DNA from: an uncultured Peptococcaceae bacterium
GTDB lineage: Bacteria; Bacillota; Desulfitobacteriia; Desulfitobacteriales; Syntrophobotulaceae
Assembly (NCBI GenBank): GCA_937892995.1
Contig: CALBJS010000256.1
Location: 1 to 5,139 of the forward strand
Length of the DNA stretch: 5,139 nucleotides
Direction of reading: 5' to 3'
Position 1 is the stretch's first letter, and each line of letters opens with the position of its first letter. Shown piece by piece: positions 1 through 5,139 of this stretch. Under the pieces are notes generated by a model that saw only the letters and a list, made by a program, of their open reading frames with translations, ran no database searches and was not told where the DNA came from. The position numbers were made by a program, and so were the translations under genes.

Positions 1-348
1 AAATCCGAGCACATATCCCCCTGTGGGACCTGCCAGTGCCGCTACCCCGCCTTTAAAACCGGCAAACCAAGGAATACCCGCCAGGCCACCCAGGGCATAA
101 ATTAACATACTTAGCGCACCCCATCTTTTGCCCAGGAGCACCGCCGCCAGAATCACTCCCAGTTGAGAAGCCACGATGGGTACAGGTGTCCAAGGCAAAA
201 AGATTTTAATTTGGGCCAGCAATCCTGTCAAGGCGGCTAAACCGCCGGCAAGAGCAAGTTTTGCCATAATAGTCGATTGGGTACGCCACTGATAGTAAGA
301 AAATCTCTTTTTACGATAGACATCTACAAAACCTAAACTCTCTTGCAT
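1..348 (-). CDS. bioY: BioY family biotin transporter substrate-binding (S) component, 3' end cut by window edge
   Basis: Membrane protein that captures biotin for uptake. In this family it works alone or with an ECF energy-coupling module (two ATPases plus EcfT), none of which is visible here. I translated 116 codons from ATG 346-348. Residues 1-27 form a polar, basic lead-in (YRKKRFSYYQWR at 11-22), longer than I expect for BioY. Hydrophobic segments follow at about 28-50, 58-73 and 76-94. BioY-like wording is seen at WTPVPI (53-58), LGVILAAVLLGKRWGALS (63-80) and AGPTGGYVLGF (106-116). The start is supported by GGAGGG seven bases upstream; an inner ATG (codon 28) has no such site. BioY proteins are usually about 180-200 residues, so roughly 40% is missing beyond the left edge. 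It lies 157 bases after birA on the same strand, consistent with biotin supply for acetyl-CoA carboxylase. Confidence 0.88.
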   Translation of the reverse strand, partial: MQESLGFVDVYRKKRFSYYQWRTQSTIMAKLALAGGLAALTGLLAQIKIFLPWTPVPIVASQLGVILAAVLLGKRWGALSMLIYALGGLAGIPWFAGFKGGVAALAGPTGGYVLGF

Positions 349-354
349 TTTAGT

Positions 355-360
355 CCCTCC
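355..360 (-). promoter_or_regulatory. Ribosome binding site of bioY
   Basis: GGAGGG on the minus strand, separated from the bioY ATG by ACTAAA plus one base. It is the strongest Shine-Dalgarno sequence in the window and fixes the bioY start despite the long polar N-terminus. Confidence 0.8.
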
Positions 361-373
361 AGTTTTCTATTCC

Positions 374-392
374 TGATTTTGTTTAAATCAAA
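374..392. repeat. Imperfect palindrome in the bioY leader, possible operator
   Basis: Two overlapping symmetries are present. TGATTT (374-379) and AAATCA (385-390) are a perfect 6-base inverted repeat with a 5-base spacer. TTTG (378-381) and CAAA (389-392) flank a near-symmetric AT core. It lies between the candidate promoter and the bioY ribosome binding site, where a repressor could act. The wording does not match the classical BirA biotin operator (TTGTTAAC paired with GTTAACAA). AT-rich sequence yields such repeats easily by chance. Confidence 0.25.
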
Positions 393-424
393 TTGCTTTA
401 CATAATAATCCTTACCGAAAGCTC

Positions 425-439
425 TTCTTTTCAAAAGAA
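425..439. repeat. 15-base perfect palindrome in the bioY leader, possible operator
   Basis: TTCTTTT (425-431) and AAAAGAA (433-439) are perfect 7-base inverted arms around a single central base. The spacer is too short for an RNA hairpin, so if functional it would be a protein-binding site on DNA. It sits about 25 bases downstream of the candidate -10 box. The low complexity of the arms keeps confidence low. Confidence 0.3.
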
Positions 440-462
440 AGTTGTTCACTGATCCAGGGTAT

Positions 463-491
463 AATATACTCTTTTTTCCCAAATAGGTAAA
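463..491 (-). promoter_or_regulatory. Candidate sigma-A promoter for bioY
   Basis: On the minus strand, TTTACC (486-491, 4 of 6 to TTGACA) is followed after exactly 17 bases by TATATT (463-468, 5 of 6 to TATAAT). Transcription would begin near 455, leaving a leader of about 107 bases before bioY. It starts 15 bases before the end of the 349-505 spacer, just after the birA stop. No hairpin with a T-run is seen between birA and bioY, so read-through from the acc genes may also reach bioY. Confidence 0.4.
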
Positions 492-505
492 GATTGCAGG
501 CCGCC

Positions 506-1321
506 TTAAAGCATCCTCAGTGAGATCTCCCCGGAAACGACAGAAGCGATGTCTCCCTTAGCTAACTTGACAACCAATTCCCCCTGTGGCCCTAGGTCGA
601 GAACCTCAGCTTCTTCTACGATTCCCTTATTTACAAGAATTACATTTCTACCGATAACTGCTGACCTCTGTCGGCAGATTGTCAGGGATTTTGCTATGCT
701 TCCCCCTGAAAACTCTTGATATAAAGGCTCGAAAGAATTTAGTATTTCCGCTATGATAATCTCCCTATCATAAGCTCTGCCTGTCCCTAAGTAAAGAGAT
801 GTCGCTTTCATCAACAATTCGGAAGGGAAATCATCTTCCTCAAGACTTACATTTAGACCGATTCCCAGCACTACTGACTGTGCCTTGCCTCCGCTAACCT
901 GCATCTCGGTCAGAATTCCGCCGACTTTTTTCTCACCTAGAAGGAGATCATTAGGCCATTTAATCTGTACCTTAGTGCCAAGTGAAGGCTCAACAATCTC
1001 CAGGGCAAGACAGACTGCCGCTGCTCCAACCATGGTAAGCCGGGGAATTCTATCGGGTGGCTGATCCGGCTTTAAGAGTATGGACATCCAGATACCCTTA
1101 TTCCTGGGCGAAGTCCATTCCCGCCCTAAGCGTCCCCGGCCTGCTGTTTGTTGCTCACTAAGGATCACTATCCCTTCCCCTTCAGGGGTAAACCTTCTTC
1201 TACCTTCACTATTAGTTGAATCCACTGTATCCAGATAAATAATCTTTCTGCCAAGGATTTTTGTCCGAAGGTCTTGCGTTATTTTATCAGGTATAAGATT
1301 TCGGTAGTGATATCTTAGCAC
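506..1321 (-). CDS. birA: Biotin--[acetyl-CoA-carboxylase] ligase, ligase-only form without DNA-binding domain
   Basis: Cytoplasmic biotin protein ligase. It makes biotinyl-5'-AMP from biotin and ATP and transfers biotin to the lysine of the carrier protein AccB. The 271-residue protein carries the family signatures: VDSTNSE (33-39), biotin/AMP loop GRGRLGREW (61-69), KWPNDLL with the active-site lysine (121-127), KKVGGILTE (131-139), GIGLNV (153-158), and a C-terminal SH3-like domain ending SGEISLRML. Repressor-type BirA of B. subtilis or E. coli is about 320 residues with an N-terminal winged helix. Here the protein starts at the equivalent of the linker before the catalytic domain. An in-frame TAG at 1343-1345 rules out a longer upstream start, so the domain is truly absent. 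The start is GTG 1319-1321, overlapping the last 7 bases of accA, with GGAG ten bases upstream. The overlap implies translational coupling to accA. Confidence 0.95.
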   Translation of the reverse strand: MLRYHYRNLIPDKITQDLRTKILGRKIIYLDTVDSTNSEGRRRFTPEGEGIVILSEQQTAGRGRLGREWTSPRNKGIWMSILLKPDQPPDRIPRLTMVGAAAVCLALEIVEPSLGTKVQIKWPNDLLLGEKKVGGILTEMQVSGGKAQSVVLGIGLNVSLEEDDFPSELLMKATSLYLGTGRAYDREIIIAEILNSFEPLYQEFSGGSIAKSLTICRQRSAVIGRNVILVNKGIVEEAEVLDLGPQGELVVKLAKGDIASVVSGEISLRML

Positions 1322-2262
1322 TCCAGATAGGCTCCAATCTTTCTATATTTGTTATATCTCTGGTCAACTACTTCAGCAATTTTTTCACTCATGGTCTTAA
1401 ACGGAACTTGCAACAGGCTTTCCTTAATAATTTTGGCCATCCCGTCTAAATCCTTATGGGCACCGCCAGGTGGTTCAGGTAAAATTCTGTCGATAAGTCC
1501 CATCTCTTTTAAATCCTGAGCTGTTATCTTCATTAGCTGGGCAGCTTCCTTCGCTCTGGAAGCATCTTTCCAGAGGATACTGGCGAATCCCTCAGGAGAA
1601 AGGATGGCATAGACTGAATGCTCCAGCATCCATATCTCATCAGCCACGGAAAGGGCAAGTGCCCCACCGCTGCCGCCTTCCCCGATAACAATAGAAATTA
1701 TCGGAGTACGTAAACCCACCAATTCCATAAGATTCCTGGCTATGGCCTCCCCCTGGCCTCTTTCTTCGGCACCCAGGCCCGGGTCTGCTCCCGGGGGATC
1801 AATAAAACAGATTACCGGTCTTCGAAATTTTTCGGCCTGCTTCATAAGTCTTAAGGCTTTTCGAAAACCCTCCGGATTAGGCATCCCAAAATTTCTCCGG
1901 ACATTTTCTTTAGTATTCCTTCCCTTTTGTTGACCAATGATGGTAACAGGTAGATCGCCTAACCTGGCAATACCGCCTACGATACTTGGGTCATCACGAA
2001 ACTTACGATCACCATGAAGCTCAATGAAGCCTTCGAAAATTCTCTCGATATAGTCTAGGGCTGTAGGTCTTTCGATCATCCTGGAGAGAGTAAGTTTATC
2101 CATAGGGCTCAAGTTAACAATGACCTCAGCTTTCATCTTTGCCAATTTGGCTTCCAACACTTTGATCTCGGCAGAAAAATCCGTCTTCTTATCTTGGGCA
2201 AACTTGCGTAAGTCTTCTATTTTTACACTTAATTCCGCTATATCTTTTTCCCGTTCTAACAT
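1315..2262 (-). CDS. accA: Acetyl-CoA carboxylase carboxyltransferase subunit alpha
   Basis: Alpha half of the carboxyltransferase. With AccD it moves the carboxyl group from carboxybiotin on AccB to acetyl-CoA, giving malonyl-CoA in the cytoplasm. At 315 residues it matches the usual bacterial length. Residues 1-50 are a charged, probably helical N-terminus. Family signatures follow: ELHGDR (81-86), GGIARLG (96-102), IGQQKGRNTKENVRRNFGMP (109-128), GAEERGQGEAIARNL (164-178), the oxyanion-hole segment GEGGSGGALAL (194-204) and LSPEGFASILWKD (221-233). The usual DTPGAYPG is DPPGADPG here (155-162), with two changed residues in an otherwise conserved stretch. The ATG at 2260-2262 is preceded by only a weak Shine-Dalgarno (GGAAGTGG). 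It lies 62 bases after accD, and birA overlaps its 3' end. Confidence 0.97.
   Translation of the reverse strand: MLEREKDIAELSVKIEDLRKFAQDKKTDFSAEIKVLEAKLAKMKAEVIVNLSPMDKLTLSRMIERPTALDYIERIFEGFIELHGDRKFRDDPSIVGGIARLGDLPVTIIGQQKGRNTKENVRRNFGMPNPEGFRKALRLMKQAEKFRRPVICFIDPPGADPGLGAEERGQGEAIARNLMELVGLRTPIISIVIGEGGSGGALALSVADEIWMLEHSVYAILSPEGFASILWKDASRAKEAAQLMKITAQDLKEMGLIDRILPEPPGGAHKDLDGMAKIIKESLLQVPFKTMSEKIAEVVDQRYNKYRKIGAYLEC
1332..1335 (-). promoter_or_regulatory. Ribosome binding site of birA inside accA
   Basis: GGAG on the minus strand within the last codons of accA, ten bases before the birA GTG. A second GGAG (1321-1324) overlaps the GTG itself and is too close to serve. The site supports GTG 1321 as the start and coupled translation with accA. 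Confidence 0.5.
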
Positions 2263-2324
2263 GAGTCCACTTCCAATTCCAAATATCTCTTATTTATAAT
2301 TTGGCTAACCAAAGGCAATAAGAA
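2263..2324 (-). other. accD-accA spacer
   Basis: A 62-base AT-rich spacer. It carries a small inverted repeat, TTTGG-TTAG-CCAAA on the minus strand, and the weak accA ribosome binding region. No T-run terminator or convincing promoter is visible, which fits co-transcription of accD and accA. Confidence 0.5.
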
Positions 2325-3197
2325 TTAATTATGCAATTTTAATAGGCGAGACAAAGTAAGTTTCAAATGATTCCTGGCCACTATTTTATCAATGAAACCG
2401 TGTTCAAGCAAAAATTCCGCTGTCTGGAACCCTTCCGGCAGTTTTTGTTTGATAGTTTGCTCCCCGACACGCTTTCCGGCAAAGCCAATCAAAGCTCCGG
2501 GTTCAGCAAGAATTATGTCCCCCAACATGGCAAAGCTAGCCGTCACTCCTCCGGTCGTAGGGTCGGTAAGAACAGTAATGTAAAGCCCACCTGCTTTGTC
2601 GTATCTAGCTATTGCGGCCGAAGTTTTAGCCATCTGCATAAGGGAGAACATCCCTTCCTGCATTCTGGCGCCACCCGAAGCAGTAAAGATAATTACAGGC
2701 ATCTGCTTGGAGGTAGCAAATTCAAACGTCCTGGCTATTTTTTCTCCCACCACAGAGCCCATGCTGCCCATCATAAAGTTACTATCCATAACTGCCAAAA
2801 CAGTATCCTTGCCATGAATTTTACCATACCCCGTCACTACAGCTTCGCTGAGTTCTGTCCGGTCTTTACTAGCGGTAAGCTTATGATCATAGCCATTAAA
2901 AGCTAAGGGGTTAACGCTTGTCAAGTGCGAGTTAATCCCCTTGAATGTTCCGGTATCCATGATGAGCTCGATTCTTTCCCCGGCATTCAGTCTATAATGA
3001 TGACCACAGCTTATACAAACCTTGTTATGCTGACAAAGTTCTTTATTATAAATGGTTTCTCCACAGCCTACGCATTTTTTCCAAAGTCCATTAGGGATAG
3101 ACGGAGGATCATTTTCTTCGCCTTGAGTTGCCTGTAATTTGTTCTGCTCTAGGACAAGATAACGTGGTTTTTTGAAAATTTGTTTAATCTTAAACAT
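2325..3197 (-). CDS. accD: Acetyl-CoA carboxylase carboxyltransferase subunit beta
   Basis: Beta half of the carboxyltransferase, the zinc-binding partner of AccA. From the ATG at 3195-3197 it is 290 residues, a normal length. A four-cysteine zinc ribbon (Cys42, Cys45, Cys61, Cys64, pattern C-x2-C-x15-C-x2-C) is followed by the crotonase-fold domain: GYGKIHGK (123-130), FMMGSMGSVVGEKIA (141-155), SGGARMQEG (174-182), DPTTGGVTASFAMLGD (212-227), EPGALIGFAGKRV (232-244) and PEGFQTAEFLLEHGFID (254-270). The reading frame is open to a TTG at 3206 and a GTG at 3203, but family members begin like MFK and the ATG has GGTTGGTG just upstream, so I prefer it; the alternatives add two or three residues. 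About 150 bases separate it from accC, the second-widest gap in the run. Confidence 0.96.
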   Translation of the reverse strand: MFKIKQIFKKPRYLVLEQNKLQATQGEENDPPSIPNGLWKKCVGCGETIYNKELCQHNKVCISCGHHYRLNAGERIELIMDTGTFKGINSHLTSVNPLAFNGYDHKLTASKDRTELSEAVVTGYGKIHGKDTVLAVMDSNFMMGSMGSVVGEKIARTFEFATSKQMPVIIFTASGGARMQEGMFSLMQMAKTSAAIARYDKAGGLYITVLTDPTTGGVTASFAMLGDIILAEPGALIGFAGKRVGEQTIKQKLPEGFQTAEFLLEHGFIDKIVARNHLKLTLSRLLKLHN

Positions 3198-3346
3198 TAA
3201 CACCAACCGCTAAACTATATTTTTATTTAGTTCGTTAAACGACTATGAACGGAGTATCTTATCTTATCCAAAAGTTTAGTGCCGCAATCCTACCCAATAC
3301 TTAAGAATAAGAGTCTTAGCGACAGTTAGCTATCGAATAAATATAT
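3198..3346 (-). other. accC-accD spacer, AT-rich with small inverted repeats
   Basis: A 149-base non-coding gap. On the plus strand TCGTT (3232-3236) and AACGA (3238-3242) are inverted around one base and extend to TAG/CTA with one bulged base (3228-3245). AACTA (3213-3217) and TAGTT (3228-3232) form an overlapping alternative pair. On the minus strand TATAGT lies 19 bases before the accD ATG but has no good -35 partner. There is no hairpin followed by a T-run. I cannot assign a function; a weak internal promoter or operator for accD is possible. Confidence 0.35.
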
Positions 3347-4693
3347 TTATCTCAAGTTAAACTCCTTAGCTATAAATGAGGTATCGATTTCCCCTTTAAT
3401 GAATTTATCATTATCTAAGATCTGAAATAGGAACTCAATATTGGTATCGATACCTTCGATAATGAATTCATCTAAGGCTCGACGCATCTTATTTAAGGCC
3501 TCGGTCCTATCTCTTCCGTGGGTAATGAGTTTGGCAAGCATGGAATCATAGGTCGGAGGGATTTCGTAACCGTTGTAAAGGGCACTATCTAAACGGACTC
3601 CGTTTCCACCTGGCCAAAGGAGGATATTGGCTTTCCCCGGTGAGGGTCTAAAGCCCAGAGTCGGACTTTCGGCATTTATCCTGCATTCCAAGGCATGCCC
3701 CTTAATCTGAATATCTTCTTGCTCTATGGCCAGCTCTTGGCCGGAGGCTATTTTAATCTGCTCCTGAACTAGATCTATCCGAGTAACTAACTCTGTAACG
3801 GGATGTTCGACCTGAATACGGGTGTTCATCTCCATGAAGTAAAAAGAGCCACTTTTATCTACTAAGAATTCTACTGTTCCTGCATTCTTATAGCCAACTG
3901 CTTTGGCGGCACGAACCGCCGCTTCCCCCATCTTCTTCCTGAGTTCAGGGGTAAGAATGGTCGAAGGAGCTTCTTCGATCACCTTTTGATTACGGCGCTG
4001 TATAGAGCAATCTCTCTCCCCAAGGTGGATGACCTTACCATGATGATCAGCCAAGATTTGGAATTCAATATGTCTGGGTTCTTCAAGATATTTCTCCATA
4101 TACATGGAATCATCATTAAAAGCAGCTTTGGCTTCGTTCCTGGCTGTCTCGTAGGCCTTTTTCAATTCCTCGGCACTTCCGACTATTCTAATTCCTCTGC
4201 CTCCACCCCCGGCTGAGGCTTTAAGCATAACGGGGTAGCCGATCTGTTCCGCTGCCCTGAGTGCCTGATCAAAGTCTTCCAGAACCCCATCTGCACCCGG
4301 AACTACAGTTACTCCTGCTTTAATCATCATCTGTCTAGCTTTAGCCTTGTTTCCCATCATTTCCAGCACTTCCGGGTCAGGTCCAATAAAGGTTATTCTG
4401 CATTCTCTACACATCTCGGCGAATTTACTATTTTCAGCCAAAAATCCAAAGCCCGGGTGGATTGCTTCCGCTCCGGTAAGTACGGTGGCACTGATAATAT
4501 TTTCAGTATGGAGATAGCTCTCTCTGGCTCGAGCCGGACCGATACAAACCGCCTGGTCAGCCAAATCTACGTGCAAAGCATTCCGATCAATATCAGAATA
4601 GACGGCCACGGTCTGAATCCCTAACTCTCGGCAGGCTCTAATAATCCGTACTGCTATCTCTCCCCTGTTAGCTATCAAAATTTTATTAAACAA
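3347..4693 (-). CDS. accC: Biotin carboxylase subunit of acetyl-CoA carboxylase
   Basis: ATP-dependent carboxylation of biotin on AccB using bicarbonate, the first half-reaction of acetyl-CoA carboxylase. From the TTG start at 4691-4693 it has 448 residues, the usual length, and begins MFNKILIANRGEIAVRII as family members do. The N-terminal domain is followed by an ATP-grasp domain: glycine-rich loop KASAGGGGRG (158-167), MEKYLEEPRHIE (199-210), GERDCSIQRRNQK (225-237, with Cys230), and the catalytic segment EMNTRIQVEHPVTE (288-301). The C-terminal domain has HALECRINAE (333-342) and PPTYDSMLAKLI (379-390). The frame stays open to a GTG at 4732, which would add 13 residues (METSLCNDRVGEI). 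Those codons begin inside a palindromic repeat, lack family resemblance, and lie further from AGGTG, which sits five bases before the TTG. It could also serve another biotin enzyme, but the neighbours argue for acetyl-CoA carboxylase. Confidence 0.96.
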   Translation of the reverse strand: MFNKILIANRGEIAVRIIRACRELGIQTVAVYSDIDRNALHVDLADQAVCIGPARARESYLHTENIISATVLTGAEAIHPGFGFLAENSKFAEMCRECRITFIGPDPEVLEMMGNKAKARQMMIKAGVTVVPGADGVLEDFDQALRAAEQIGYPVMLKASAGGGGRGIRIVGSAEELKKAYETARNEAKAAFNDDSMYMEKYLEEPRHIEFQILADHHGKVIHLGERDCSIQRRNQKVIEEAPSTILTPELRKKMGEAAVRAAKAVGYKNAGTVEFLVDKSGSFYFMEMNTRIQVEHPVTELVTRIDLVQEQIKIASGQELAIEQEDIQIKGHALECRINAESPTLGFRPSPGKANILLWPGGNGVRLDSALYNGYEIPPTYDSMLAKLITHGRDRTEALNKMRRALDEFIIEGIDTNIEFLFQILDNDKFIKGEIDTSFIAKEFNLR

Positions 4694-4698
4694 AATTT

Positions 4699-4703
4699 CA
4701 CCT
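4699..4703 (-). promoter_or_regulatory. Ribosome binding site of accC, decides the TTG start
   Basis: AGGTG on the minus strand, five bases before TTG 4693. It begins about ten bases after the end of the long palindrome, so it stays outside the stem. It favours the TTG start over the upstream GTG at 4732, which has no usable site. Confidence 0.65.
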
Positions 4704-4710
4704 ACTCTAT

Positions 4711-4775
4711 CGTTACAGAGGGACGTTTCCACTGTATCGCTGATGTGATACAGTGGAAACGTCCCCCTGTATCAC
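4711..4775. repeat. REP/MITE-like long palindrome at the fabZ-accC junction
   Basis: GGACGTTTCCACTGTATC (4721-4738) is repeated as its exact reverse complement at 4747-4764, an 18-base perfect stem around an 8-base loop. The arms extend to 25 bases each (4714-4738 and 4747-4771) with one mismatch (4719/4766). The right half is itself palindromic: GTGATACAG (4745-4753) and CTGTATCAC (4767-4775) flank 13 bases. The left half is a decayed copy of that unit, with TACAG (4714-4718) and CTGTA (4732-4736) flanking 13 bases. The element is thus two inverted copies of a unit of about 31 bases, as in REP/BIME or small non-autonomous insertion repeats. Neither strand has a T-run after the stem, so it is not an ordinary intrinsic terminator. 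It starts 4 bases after the fabZ stop and ends just before the accC ribosome binding site. Confidence 0.9.
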
Positions 4776-4779
4776 ACGG

Positions 4780-5139
4780 TCACACGATGAAAAATTTGAG
4801 CTCGGCTTCGACTGTCGTTTGGCCGTCAACAGATGCTCTAGCCTTTCCTATCCCGGCCGGACCTTTCATTTTAATTATCTCTACTTCCAGCTTAAGAACA
4901 TCCCCCGGAACGACTTTTTTTTTAATTCTAGCTTTATCAATCCCTGTAAAATAAGCAATCTTACCTTGATATTTTTCCATTTTGAGGAGGGCGACTGCTC
5001 CTGCCTGGGCCAAAGCCTCAATGATCAAAACCCCAGGCATAACAGGTTCTTGGGGAAAATGCCCCTGAAAAAAATACTCGTTTATTGTTATATTTTTATA
5101 AGCAACTACACTTTTACCCTCTTCCAGTTCTGCTACCCT
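4780..5139 (-). CDS. fabZ: 3-hydroxyacyl-[acyl-carrier-protein] dehydratase FabZ, 5' end cut by window edge
   Basis: Dehydrates 3-hydroxyacyl-ACP to trans-2-enoyl-ACP in the elongation cycle of type II fatty acid synthesis. The frame is open to the right edge, giving 119 visible residues. The N-terminal 20 or so (the family's LPHRYPFLLVD region) lie outside. The hot-dog fold signatures are clear: KNITINEYFFQGHFP with the catalytic histidine (visible residue 27), and MPGVLIIEALAQAG with the catalytic glutamate (visible residue 41). The spacing of 14 between them is as in characterised FabZ. Later segments KARIKKKVVPGD and AELKFFIV also fit. An ATG at 5038-5040 is internal (the M of PVMPGV), since a start there would lose the catalytic histidine. 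The gene precedes accC on the same strand. The C-terminus looks complete, so the palindrome 4 bases downstream has not damaged it. Confidence 0.95.
   Translation of the reverse strand, partial: RVAELEEGKSVVAYKNITINEYFFQGHFPQEPVMPGVLIIEALAQAGAVALLKMEKYQGKIAYFTGIDKARIKKKVVPGDVLKLEVEIIKMKGPAGIGKARASVDGQTTVEAELKFFIV

Noticed and set aside
2367..2906. Open frame of 179 codons on the plus strand opposite accD
   Set aside because: It lies wholly antisense to a well-supported accD, has no family wording, and reads as a shadow of accD codon use.
2113..2915. GTTAAC at 2113-2118 and 2910-2915 as BirA-type biotin operator halves
   Set aside because: Both are inside coding sequence (accA and accD), far apart and unpaired. 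No TTGTTAAC...GTTAACAA pair is seen in any spacer.
3195..3206. TTG 3206 or GTG 3203 as the accD start
   Set aside because: They add only two or three residues, lack a ribosome binding site, and the nearby ATG at 3197 gives the family-like MFK start.
3206..3246. FapR-type operator (TTAGTACC... palindrome) upstream of accD
   Set aside because: TTTAG and ACTA pieces occur, but the spacing and central bases do not match the FapR consensus.
4714..4771. The long palindrome as an intrinsic transcription terminator
   Set aside because: Neither flank has a run of T after the stem on either strand, and the next gene of the same pathway continues on the same strand with its own ribosome binding site.
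4745..4954. Plus-strand open frame starting near the palindrome and running antisense to fabZ
   Set aside because: It is antisense to a conserved gene, and its first codons fall in the repeat. The protein has no recognisable motif.
5038..5040. ATG as the fabZ start
   Set aside because: The upstream 33 codons in the same frame encode the catalytic GHFP region of FabZ, so this methionine is internal and the gene runs off the window.

Overview
The window holds a run of six genes, all on the minus strand, for the first steps of type II fatty acid synthesis and for supplying the biotin they depend on. In transcription order (right to left) they are fabZ (5' end cut by the window edge), accC, accD, accA, birA and bioY (3' end cut). 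The order fabZ-accC-accD-accA, the split AccA/AccD carboxyltransferase, Clostridia-like wording in several proteins (such as FMMGSMGSVVGE in AccD) and the moderate G+C content point to a Firmicute, most likely of the class Clostridia. This is inference from gene order and protein sequence; no species can be named.

Layout: fabZ ends at 4780. A 47-base gap follows up to the GTG at 4732, where a naive gene call would start accC. That gap and the first bases of the naive accC call are occupied by a near-perfect long palindrome (4714-4771). The real accC start is most likely a TTG at 4693, just past the palindrome. accC (to 3347) is followed by an AT-rich spacer of about 150 bases, then accD (3197-2325), a 62-base spacer, accA (2262-1315), birA overlapping accA by 7 bases (1321-506), a 157-base spacer with a candidate promoter and two small palindromes, and bioY (348 to beyond the left edge).

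The genes fit together. BioY is the membrane substrate-binding component for biotin uptake. BirA attaches biotin to the carrier protein AccB, whose gene is not visible but is often just upstream of fabZ in Clostridia. AccC carboxylates that biotin, and AccA/AccD transfer the carboxyl group to acetyl-CoA to give malonyl-CoA. FabZ dehydrates the 3-hydroxyacyl-ACP formed during each elongation round. The BirA here has no DNA-binding domain, so it should not be the biotin repressor.

Nothing in the window amounts to an undescribed system. The most notable points are the REP/MITE-like palindrome at the fabZ/accC junction, the altered TPGAYPG motif in AccA, the ligase-only BirA inside an acc operon, and possible operator palindromes ahead of bioY.
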